The translations under genes and the position numbers were made by a program. From the NCBI GenBank assembly GCA_021820825.1, contig JAKADD010000212.1:1-5314 (forward strand): a stretch of DNA of 5,314 nt. Direction: 5' to 3'. Shown here in pieces: positions 1 to 5,068 of this stretch (position 1 is the stretch's first letter; every line of letters begins with the position of its first letter). Below the pieces are notes generated by a model that did no database searches, was not told the DNA's origin, and saw only the letters and a program-made list of their open reading frames with translations. Source of the stretch: Bacillota bacterium (GTDB taxonomy: Bacteria > Bacillota > Bacilli > Alicyclobacillales > SLC66).

Positions 1-693
1 TGCCCCCGACCGCTTTGCTTCGTGGGCGCGTTCAATCACACGATCGCAGGACGATGTAATATTGGGAAGATATACGCTGTTTCCCCCCGTCAGGGCGTTC
101 GCGTCGCAGACTGCCGCCGCGCATCTTTTCACCCGCTCGCTCCAGGGCGCAAAGGACTGATCCGCAAGTCCGTGATCATCCTTGATGAGATCTATGCCAC
201 CGCGCGCACAGGCGTGCGCCAGGCGGGCCAGTGAATCTGCGGACAGGCCCAGCGGCTTGAGCGCCGTGCTCAACAGGGGGCGCCGAGGCTCCTGAAATAT
301 TTGCCGGAGCCCTGATCGACCGAACCGGGGGCCATCATACATGTGTAAAAAACGCGGTGATAATTGCAGGCGTTCAAGCCGAATCCCTGCTTGCAAACTG
401 ATATTTCCAAACACCACGTTGAATAGTTGAGTCAATTCGGCGCCCGCCACTTCGCTTGCAAAGGAGATGGTTGCAGTCCAACGACCCGCACCTTCTTGGG
501 AAAACGTTTCTATTCTGCCCACTATATGTTCAGGGATATCGCCCTCCGGCAACAGGTCCTCCGGAAATTCAACAGTCTGTTCAACGCAGATGCTGTGGGC
601 CGTCGCTCGCGCCTGTCTCTCATCGCCGCAAATAGAGTAGGCGGCGACAAAGCGTTCTCCGGACAGCGGGATATGAACAGGATCAAAGCGCAT
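1..693 (-). CDS. RuBisCO-like protein (form IV), N-terminal 231 residues; runs off left edge
   Basis: This is the last visible gene of the leftward operon and is open to base 1, so about half of a usual 370-430 aa protein is seen. Residues 1-135 fit the RuBisCO N-terminal domain (VVFGNISL at 93-100, DGPRFG at 120-125). Residues 138 onward enter the barrel: TALKPLGLS (143-151), GGIDLIKDDHGLADQ (165-179), YLPNIT (208-213). By motif alignment K146 equals spinach K175, K171 the carbamylated K201 and D173 the ligand D203. The metal ligand E204 is H174, and KP-LGLS is one residue shorter than KPKLGLS, losing K177. It therefore should not fix CO2, and it is not a typical MtnW enolase, which keeps KDDE. 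RLPs act as enolases, isomerases or decarboxylases on sugar phosphates. From memory, DDHGLA-type motifs occur in the non-photosynthetic branch that includes D-apionate enzymes. The ATG at 693-691 overlaps the previous stop (TAATG), with GGAGG at 705-701, 7 nt upstream. The family is firm; the substrate is inferred only. Confidence 0.9.
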   Translation of the reverse strand, partial: MRFDPVHIPLSGERFVAAYSICGDERQARATAHSICVEQTVEFPEDLLPEGDIPEHIVGRIETFSQEGAGRWTATISFASEVAGAELTQLFNVVFGNISLQAGIRLERLQLSPRFLHMYDGPRFGRSGLRQIFQEPRRPLLSTALKPLGLSADSLARLAHACARGGIDLIKDDHGLADQSFAPWSERVKRCAAAVCDANALTGGNSVYLPNITSSCDRVIERAHEAKRSGA

Positions 694-1700
694 TATAGAG
701 CCTCCGCCTTTGCTTCGCTATGGACCGGGTTCACCCGGACAGCGGTCAGTTCTCCGTCGTCAATAAACAGTTCCATTCCCACAAGGCGTTCAACGGTTTT
801 CACCAGCGCCAGCGCGTCCAGACCGTATTCCCGCATCAGATAGTGCTGGCTTGCCCCGTGTGCGAACTGGTCGGGGATTCCGATGCGAATGAGTGTGCGT
901 CCGCTGCCCGCCTCGGCCATCAGCTCGGCCACAGCGCTTCCCAACCCGCCGATAACCGTATGGTTTTCCATCGTAATCACGCCGTATCTGGTTTTGGAAA
1001 TAGACTCCAATATAGCCGGATCGGCAAACGGCTTCAGGGTCGACACATGGATATGTTCGATCGCGATTCCGCGTTTACGCAACGCGACGGTGGCCCGCAT
1101 GGCCTCTTCTGTGCAGATTCCCGAACTGATCAGTGTGATGTCGGATCCTTCACAAATGCGTCGCGACACGCCGAGCTTCATTCGTTCATTCCTGGCGAAC
1201 AGGCGGGGGATCTCGCCGCGCAGCATCCGGATATAAACGGGTCCTGGAATATCCTGAGCCACGTCAAGGACAGATTCAACGTCCGTGGCGTCACCGCATT
1301 CCAGCACCGTCATGTTGGGCAGTGACCGCATCACGGCAATATCCTCGATCGCCTGGTGCGTCGCGCCGCCCGGTGTCATGATGCCAGGCAGAAAGCCGAA
1401 CATGCGCACGGGCAGATTGGGATAGGCGATGGACATCGCGATCTGATCCAGGGCGCGGCGGTAGATAAACACCGCAAATGTATGAATAAATGGGTAGAAT
1501 CCCTCGCGCGCGAGTCCCCCCGCCATGCTCATCATGCTCTGTTCCGTCATGCCCATGGAAAAGAAACGATCCGGATACACGTCCCGGAACAGATCGATCT
1601 CCGTGGAACCTGTGAGATCTGCAGACAATACCAGCACCTCCGGTCGATCCTTCGCCCAGGATACGAGATTGTTCGCATGAACGCGACTGACTACTTCCAT
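693..1700 (-). CDS. Transketolase-like protein, C-terminal (pyrimidine-binding) subunit
   Basis: This 335 aa protein is the second half of a split thiamine-diphosphate transketolase. Such subunits carry the pyrimidine-binding domain, whose glutamate activates ThDP, plus the transketolase C-terminal domain. ADLTGSTEIDLF (27-38) and FFSMGMTEQSMMSMAGGLA (46-64) contain the catalytic Glu E53. FAVFIYRRALDQI (75-87), the THQAIEDIAVMRSLPNMTV stretch (114-132) and PVYIRMLRGEIP (154-165) are typical of the family. The C-terminal domain shows LKPFADPAIL (222-231) and ENHTVIGGLGSAVAEL (245-260). The family motif usually read FGESG is FAHGASQ (279-285) here, which may reflect another substrate. The gene overlaps its upstream partner by 10 nt and has its own AGGAGG at 1713-1708, 7 nt before the ATG, so coupled expression in fixed ratio is likely. 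The complex should move a two-carbon ketol unit between sugar phosphates in the cytosol. The donor and acceptor cannot be read from sequence. AptB-type (apulose-4-phosphate transketolase) and general transketolase roles are alternatives. Confidence 0.9.
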   Translation of the reverse strand: MEVVSRVHANNLVSWAKDRPEVLVLSADLTGSTEIDLFRDVYPDRFFSMGMTEQSMMSMAGGLAREGFYPFIHTFAVFIYRRALDQIAMSIAYPNLPVRMFGFLPGIMTPGGATHQAIEDIAVMRSLPNMTVLECGDATDVESVLDVAQDIPGPVYIRMLRGEIPRLFARNERMKLGVSRRICEGSDITLISSGICTEEAMRATVALRKRGIAIEHIHVSTLKPFADPAILESISKTRYGVITMENHTVIGGLGSAVAELMAEAGSGRTLIRIGIPDQFAHGASQHYLMREYGLDALALVKTVERLVGMELFIDDGELTAVRVNPVHSEAKAEAL

Positions 1701-2635
1701 CGCTCACCCTCCTGTTCCATGGTTTGCAGCGCGAGTCGATACTCGTCGCGCTCTGTCTCACTCCTGAAACGAACATAATGCAGTTTTGGAATTCGCTTCT
1801 GCAACAGTGAAATGCCAGCGCAGGGATCTGTGCGACAAAGCACAACGACCGGGGCGCCCCGGCCAGTGGCGGCAGCTGGTTGCGCCAGGGCTTCGACATC
1901 ATGCCCATCCACTTCAAACACGATAGCGCCAAACGACCTCAGCTTCGCCGGCAAATCGCCGAGATCAAGAACAGCGGTCATCTCACCGTCGCACTGCTGA
2001 CCATTGACATCCACGTAGATCAAGACATTGTCCAGGCGATGGTGATACAGAAGTTCAAATGTTTCCCACGTCTGACCCTCCTGGAACTCGCCGTCTGACA
2101 TATAGACGACACAGCGTCCACGTTCGTTCCGAAGTTTGCGGGCCAATGCGACTCCCGCCGCCTGACTCAGTCCCTGGGCAAGTGAACCTGTCGTCAGTTC
2201 CATGCCAGGGGAGTGTTCGGCGCCAATCATTTCCACGGTGCCGCCATCTCTGTTGAACTGCAGCAGCCCTTCCGGAGACATCCTGCCCACTTCAATCAAT
2301 GCGGCGTAGAGCACCAGCGCGTAGTGCGCGGGCGAAAAAAAGAAGCGATCCAGATCGGCGTGCTGTGGACCGTTGTACAGCGCGCCCGTGGCACTGCCCT
2401 TGCCATGACCGGGAACTCCCGCAAATGCAGCGGGAATCGCGGGCGCCGCGCTCTCGCCGATATGGAGGACTTTCGTATACAGAACTGCGATGGTCTCGGC
2501 GGCGGAACAAGCCTGACTCAGATAACCGCCGTTGTTATCGATCGTATGCTCCAGCACACGGCGGCGAATTCCGTTGGCGACCTTCCTGGCGGCATGCGAC
2601 CACTGTTCTTCCGAGAGCTGTAGATCCACATTCAT
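1691..2635 (-). CDS. Transketolase-like protein, N-terminal (ThDP diphosphate-binding) subunit
   Basis: This 314 aa protein is the N-terminal half of the split transketolase completed by the next gene. It binds the diphosphate and metal ends of ThDP: SDGEFQEGQTWE (180-191) is the GDGxxxEGxxxE motif with Ser for the first Gly, followed by LDNVLIYVDVNGQQCDG (201-217) with the metal-ligand Asn at N211. TTGSLAQGLSQAAGVALA (148-165) and DGHD (243-246) are also family motifs. Two points are unusual. The usual SKGH or SNGH before the active-site His is SPAH (101-104). The usual TxxGKG stretch is replaced by TDPCAGISLL (269-278), followed by KLHYVRF (284-290). These changes suggest a specialised substrate pocket; a housekeeping role is less likely. 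GGAGGA at 2647-2642 lies 6 nt before the ATG, and only 18 nt separate this gene from the mtnA stop, so it belongs to the same operon. Active enzyme would need a heterotetramer with the C-terminal subunit. Confidence 0.9.
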   Translation of the reverse strand: MNVDLQLSEEQWSHAARKVANGIRRRVLEHTIDNNGGYLSQACSAAETIAVLYTKVLHIGESAAPAIPAAFAGVPGHGKGSATGALYNGPQHADLDRFFFSPAHYALVLYAALIEVGRMSPEGLLQFNRDGGTVEMIGAEHSPGMELTTGSLAQGLSQAAGVALARKLRNERGRCVVYMSDGEFQEGQTWETFELLYHHRLDNVLIYVDVNGQQCDGEMTAVLDLGDLPAKLRSFGAIVFEVDGHDVEALAQPAAATGRGAPVVVLCRTDPCAGISLLQKRIPKLHYVRFRSETERDEYRLALQTMEQEGERWK

Positions 2636-2653
2636 GTCGATTCCTCCAAAACG

Positions 2654-3694
2654 CTAGTTAAACAGTTTCGCCAATCCTGCTGTGAACGGTGGATACACGA
2701 TCCCCTTCTCCGTGATAAACGCCGTGACGTACTTGGCTGGGGTGATGTCAAACGCCGGGTTGCGCACCGCGGCGCCAGGCAATGTGATCAGTGTGTCGCC
2801 GATCGTGGTCACTTCAGCCGCCGCTCGTTCTTCGATCTCGATCATGTCGCCGCTCGCCGTCTGGCGATCCAGCGTACTGAGCGGCGCCGCCACGTAAAAC
2901 GGCACACCGTGCGCGTGCGCGGCAAGGGCCAATTGATACGTTCCGATCTTGTTGGCGACATCGCCGTTGGCCGCGACTCGATCACACCCGACCAGACACA
3001 GGTCAATGCCTGTTGTCCTCATGATGTGCGCGGCGGCGCTGTCCACGATCAGCGTGTGGGGCACGCCCAGTTGTGTCAGTTCCCACACCGTCAGCCGCGC
3101 GCCCTGAAGACGCGGCCGCGTCTCATCGACATATACGTGCACCTGTTTGTTCTGGACGTGGGCAGAGTGAATAACGCCCAGCGCAGTGCCATGCTCGACG
3201 GTGCCAAGCGCTCCCGTATTACAGTGATGCACGATGTTGGCGCGGTCTGGAATGAGTGCGGCGCCAAACGCTCCGATGGCGCGGTTCACCTCGCCGTCTT
3301 CCTGATAGATGCGGTTCGCCTCAAGCAGGACAGCTTCGCGAATTGTCGCCGCCGAATCGTCGGGGAGCGCGTGCACGCGTTCCAGCACTCGCCGCAGCGC
3401 CCATCTCAGGTTGACGGCGGTGGGTCTGGCCTGCTGCAGTTCGTCCGCCGCAATCTCCAGACGCTTGCGCAAGGCGGGCCCATCCATGTTGGTGTCAGCG
3501 CCGGCCGCCAACACCAGCCCATATGCGGCAGATACTCCGATGACCGGCGCGCCGCGCACAGTCATGTTTGCAATGGCCTCCGCCACGCTCCGGTGATCGG
3601 TCAGATCCACATACTCCACCTGTGCGGGCAACAGCCGCTGATCCAGCAACCGCAGACGATCGCCCAACCATTCCACACTGCGAAACGCGGTCAT
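2654..3694 (-). CDS. mtnA: S-methyl-5-thioribose-1-phosphate isomerase
   Basis: MtnA converts 5-methylthioribose-1-phosphate to 5-methylthioribulose-1-phosphate in the cytosolic salvage of methylthioadenosine from polyamine and SAM metabolism. Homologues also accept 5-deoxyribose-1-phosphate. At 346 aa it has normal family length. Visible motifs are RGAPVIGVSAAYG (47-59), RPTAVNLRWALRRV (90-103), HHCNTGALGTVEHGTALG (156-173) with catalytic Cys C158, DETRPRLQGARLTVWEL (190-206), GCDRVAANGDVANKIGTY (236-253) with catalytic Asp D238, and RNPAFDITPA (311-320). C158 and D238 correspond to C160 and D240 of Bacillus subtilis MtnA, so the enzyme should be active. It is the first gene of the leftward operon, upstream of the transketolase pair and the RLP. 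The ATG is preceded only by a weak CGGAG; a nearby ATG 7 nt upstream is out of frame, and the start keeps the usual N-terminal VEW...LLDQ motif. No mtnK, mtnN, mtnB, mtnC or mtnX is visible, so the canonical pathway is not shown here. Confidence 0.96.
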   Translation of the reverse strand: MTAFRSVEWLGDRLRLLDQRLLPAQVEYVDLTDHRSVAEAIANMTVRGAPVIGVSAAYGLVLAAGADTNMDGPALRKRLEIAADELQQARPTAVNLRWALRRVLERVHALPDDSAATIREAVLLEANRIYQEDGEVNRAIGAFGAALIPDRANIVHHCNTGALGTVEHGTALGVIHSAHVQNKQVHVYVDETRPRLQGARLTVWELTQLGVPHTLIVDSAAAHIMRTTGIDLCLVGCDRVAANGDVANKIGTYQLALAAHAHGVPFYVAAPLSTLDRQTASGDMIEIEERAAAEVTTIGDTLITLPGAAVRNPAFDITPAKYVTAFITEKGIVYPPFTAGLAKLFN

Positions 3695-3727
3695 GATCCA
3701 TGGCTCCGTTCTTTGATTTCATCATGA

Positions 3728-3744
3728 TGACGGCAGCACCGTCA
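3728..3744 (-). promoter_or_regulatory. Short hairpin-forming inverted repeat just upstream of mtnA
   Basis: TGACGG and CCGTCA form 6-bp arms around a 5-nt centre. The repeat lies about 33 nt before the mtnA start and directly abuts a 12-bp perfect palindrome TCATCATGATGA (3719-3730), with which it overlaps by three bases. In the mtnA transcript it could fold into a small stem near the ribosome site, or in DNA act as a protein site. No T-run follows, so it is not a terminator. Function is unknown. Confidence 0.4.
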
Positions 3745-3756
3745 AAGTATGAATAA

Positions 3757-3783
3757 TGTGCGCAGTTGATCCTTCTGCGCACA
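3757..3783 (-). promoter_or_regulatory. 9-bp perfect inverted repeat in the mtnA leader
   Basis: TGTGCGCAG and CTGCGCACA are perfect 9-bp arms separated by 9 nt. The GC-rich arms would make a stable stem in the leader RNA about 63 nt before the mtnA ATG. No run of T follows on either strand (ATTATT on minus, ACAATCC on plus), so an intrinsic terminator is unlikely. A repressor or activator operator, or a leader hairpin, are both possible. It does not match the conserved cores of the SAM-I riboswitch or T-box that I know. Confidence 0.5.
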
Positions 3784-3795
3784 ACAATCCCTTCG

Positions 3796-3811
3796 ATATA
3801 GATTTCTATAT
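3796..3811. promoter_or_regulatory. 16-bp AT-rich palindrome, operator-like
   Basis: ATATAGA and TCTATAT are 7-bp perfect arms around TT. An AT-rich dyad of this size in a divergent intergenic region is typical of an operator for a dimeric regulator. It sits downstream of the candidate mtnA promoter and 137 bp upstream of the plus-strand membrane gene. No regulator is identified in the window apart from the damaged GbsR-like fragment, and I have no evidence linking the two. Confidence 0.4.
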
Positions 3812-3837
3812 GAGTGACCCAACTCCTCCTGGGTACG

Positions 3838-3865
3838 ATTTTAGCCGAATTATTGCGCGGAGCAA
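3838..3865 (-). promoter_or_regulatory. Candidate sigma-A-type promoter for the mtnA operon
   Basis: On the minus strand TTGCTC (3865-3860) and TAAAAT (3843-3838) are separated by 16 nt; the -35 matches 3 of 6 and the -10 matches 5 of 6 consensus bases. Transcription would start near base 3831 and give a leader of roughly 135 nt containing all three inverted repeats. It overlaps the candidate plus-strand promoter, so the two directions could interfere. This is the best match I found, but it is weak. Confidence 0.3.
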
Positions 3866-3881
3866 ATGGCTGTCGTATAGT
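3853..3881 (+). promoter_or_regulatory. Candidate sigma-A-type promoter for the membrane-protein gene
   Basis: TTGCGC (3853-3858), a 17-nt spacer, and TATAGT (3876-3881) give an ideally spaced promoter with a good -10 (5 of 6) and a moderate -35 (3 of 6). It lies about 50 bp upstream of the plus-strand gene starting at 3933 or 3945. No better candidate was seen between the two divergent genes. Confidence 0.35.
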
Positions 3882-3932
3882 CAACGGAGAGGGAACATTC
3901 CTTTTTATGGTCCATGCCGCTAACAGTCAGGA

Positions 3933-4343
3933 ATGGTGAGTAGAATGCGATTGGCGCCTTGGTTAATGGTAAGCATAGCGATAACTTTTTTATTTACGGG
4001 TAACGAACAAAATATTTTAGTAAGAATACAACATAACTGGTCCGGAGCCATCATTGTCCTTGTCGTTGGTTTCATTTACCAAAGTCGTTTTGGGTTAACT
4101 CGCAAAAGTGTCGGACAGCAAATTCGATTAATGAGCAATAAAAAACGCACTACATTACGAGTTTTGGGAGTAGTGACTTTCCTTTTAGGCATTTTGATTG
4201 AGCTATTTCTCTACTTCCTTCCAAATATCATCCTAATTCCACTGATTGTGATTTGCGCCATGGTTGCCCCAACATGCCTCTATTATTCATACTACTCGAA
4301 GGGGAGTTCAGTTGCTATCGATAAGAAAGGGCATTTTCACTGA
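3933..4343 (+). CDS. Hypothetical small membrane protein, about four helices
   Basis: I do not recognise this 136 aa protein. Hydrophobic stretches at about residues 8-22, 36-50, 77-96 and 98-118 predict four membrane segments. Between helices 2 and 3 is a basic loop (residues 52-76, with SNKKRTTLR at 68-76), probably cytoplasmic, and the tail after residue 122 is short and polar. There is no enzyme motif and no convincing signal peptide separate from the first helix. The start is uncertain: ATG at 3933 has AGGA directly against it, GTG at 3936 is also in frame, and ATG at 3945 (residue 5) has GGTGAG 4 nt before it. The later ATG is quite plausible and would not affect the helices. Base composition is far more AT-rich than the mtnA operon, which suggests a different origin. 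The gene is followed after 159 nt by the GNAT gene on the same strand. It probably sits in the cytoplasmic membrane; its role is unknown. Confidence 0.65.
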   Translation: MVSRMRLAPWLMVSIAITFLFTGNEQNILVRIQHNWSGAIIVLVVGFIYQSRFGLTRKSVGQQIRLMSNKKRTTLRVLGVVTFLLGILIELFLYFLPNIILIPLIVICAMVAPTCLYYSYYSKGSSVAIDKKGHFH

Positions 4344-4403
4344 CGTCTCCTTGATGGGTTCTAAGGGCACCGACCCAGTACACACCCATCGTACTGGAGA
4401 CGT
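4343..4403 (+). repeat. Nested inverted repeat after the membrane-protein gene
   Basis: ACGTCTCC (4343-4350) pairs with GGAGACGT (4396-4403). Inside it ATGGGT (4354-4359) pairs with ACCCAT (4384-4389), and GGG (4365-4367) can pair with CCC (4374-4376). A rival 7-bp stem, CCAGTAC (4375-4381) with GTACTGG (4391-4397), overlaps the outer stem and would exclude it. The repeat begins at the last base of the upstream stop codon. Only a broken T-run (TTTCTATT) follows, so it could be a weak terminator, an RNA-stabilising structure or a switch controlling the downstream GNAT gene. The pairing is seen directly; the function is inference. Confidence 0.5.
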
Positions 4404-4502
4404 TTCTATTAAAGCAAACCCGGTAAAGCAACCCCGGAAAATTAGCGTATCCAGGAATGTTATTGGGCGGGATAGTTTAGGAAACTAAGAAAGGAGACGC
4501 CG

Positions 4503-5042
4503 ATGCAAATAAAATTTGTAGAATACAGCCAGTCAGACCAAGACGAAATTGTTCATTGGTTGACATCTGAAACGTGGGAATATTTTGAGACACCATCACC
4601 AACGCAAGAAATGATTGTAAATTGGGAGTCAAACGGGCATTTTCATGGCGAGCAAGCGAGGTCGTTTTGGATTCAATCGGGAATTGGGGAGAATGTCGGT
4701 TTTATCACAGTGTTTGAGATACGGGATCCAATCCCAAGAATCGATCTTCGAATCAGTGCTCCCTATCGTAGGATGGGCATTGGAAAGCAAGCACTTCGCT
4801 TCATCGCTGATTTTGTATTTCGGGAGTTACCTGCAGCGTTGCGCATTGAAGGTAATACAAGGCAAGATAACATCGCGATGAGAAAGACATTTGCAGCTTG
4901 CGGATGGGTGAAGGAATCACACTACCGAGCATTGTGGAAAACAGAAACAGGAGAGTATGCGGCAGCTATTGGATACGCCATTATAAAACAGGATTGGTTG
5001 AATGGAACCGTGACGGCAGTAGACTGGAGCGATGAACCATGA
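4503..5042 (+). CDS. GNAT-family N-acetyltransferase (RimJ/RimL-like)
   Basis: This 179 aa protein is of normal length for a GNAT enzyme, which transfers an acetyl group from acetyl-CoA to an amine. The acetyl-CoA pyrophosphate loop is RRMGIG (89-94), following the beta strand RIDLRISAPY (79-88) and leading into the helix KQALRFIADFVF (95-106). The second conserved block is IEGNTRQDNIAMRKTFAACGW (115-135, with N118 and N123), followed by KESHYRALW (137-145), then YAIIKQDW (158-165), a common ending in the RimL-like group. The substrate cannot be told: protein N-termini, small amines and antibiotics are all acted on by relatives. AAGGAG at 4491-4496 lies 6 nt before the ATG, so the start is well supported. 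No clear promoter was found in the 159-nt spacer, so it may be co-transcribed with the membrane-protein gene, subject to the nested repeat between them. GC content is intermediate between the AT-rich neighbour and the operon. Confidence 0.88.
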   Translation: MQIKFVEYSQSDQDEIVHWLTSETWEYFETPSPTQEMIVNWESNGHFHGEQARSFWIQSGIGENVGFITVFEIRDPIPRIDLRISAPYRRMGIGKQALRFIADFVFRELPAALRIEGNTRQDNIAMRKTFAACGWVKESHYRALWKTETGEYAAAIGYAIIKQDWLNGTVTAVDWSDEP

Positions 5043-5068
5043 TAAGGAAACGCGGGTAAGCAGAATAG

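Noticed and set aside
1..693. Calling the RLP mtnW (diketo-methylthiopentyl-phosphate enolase)
   Set aside because: The metal-ligand Glu is replaced by His and the loop after the catalytic Lys differs from MtnW; the other canonical mtn genes are not visible.
427..1325. Plus-strand open frames opposite the RLP and transketolase C-subunit genes
   Set aside because: They are antisense to strongly supported genes, have no family motifs and no convincing ribosome sites.
1291..1932. Minus-strand 213-codon frame across the transketolase junction
   Set aside because: It is another frame of the same strand over two intact, overlapping genes; its composition is Arg/Ser/Cys-rich without motifs.
2909..3727. 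Long plus-strand open frame (272 codons) opposite mtnA
   Set aside because: It is antisense to a gene with complete catalytic motifs, is rich in His/Arg/Gln as expected from a mirrored GC-rich frame, and has no recognisable domain.
3757..3783. Intrinsic terminator between the divergent genes
   Set aside because: The stem is good but no T-run follows on either strand.
3495..3884. Minus-strand TTG-started frame covering the mtnA leader and the mtnA start
   Set aside because: It is out of frame with mtnA, its second half is a shadow of mtnA, and the TTG has no suitable ribosome site.
4264..4488. 74-codon plus-strand frame overlapping the end of the membrane-protein gene; considered as a frameshifted extension
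   Set aside because: The residues do not continue any recognisable pattern of the membrane protein, which already ends in a normal polar tail, and the frame contains the structured repeat.
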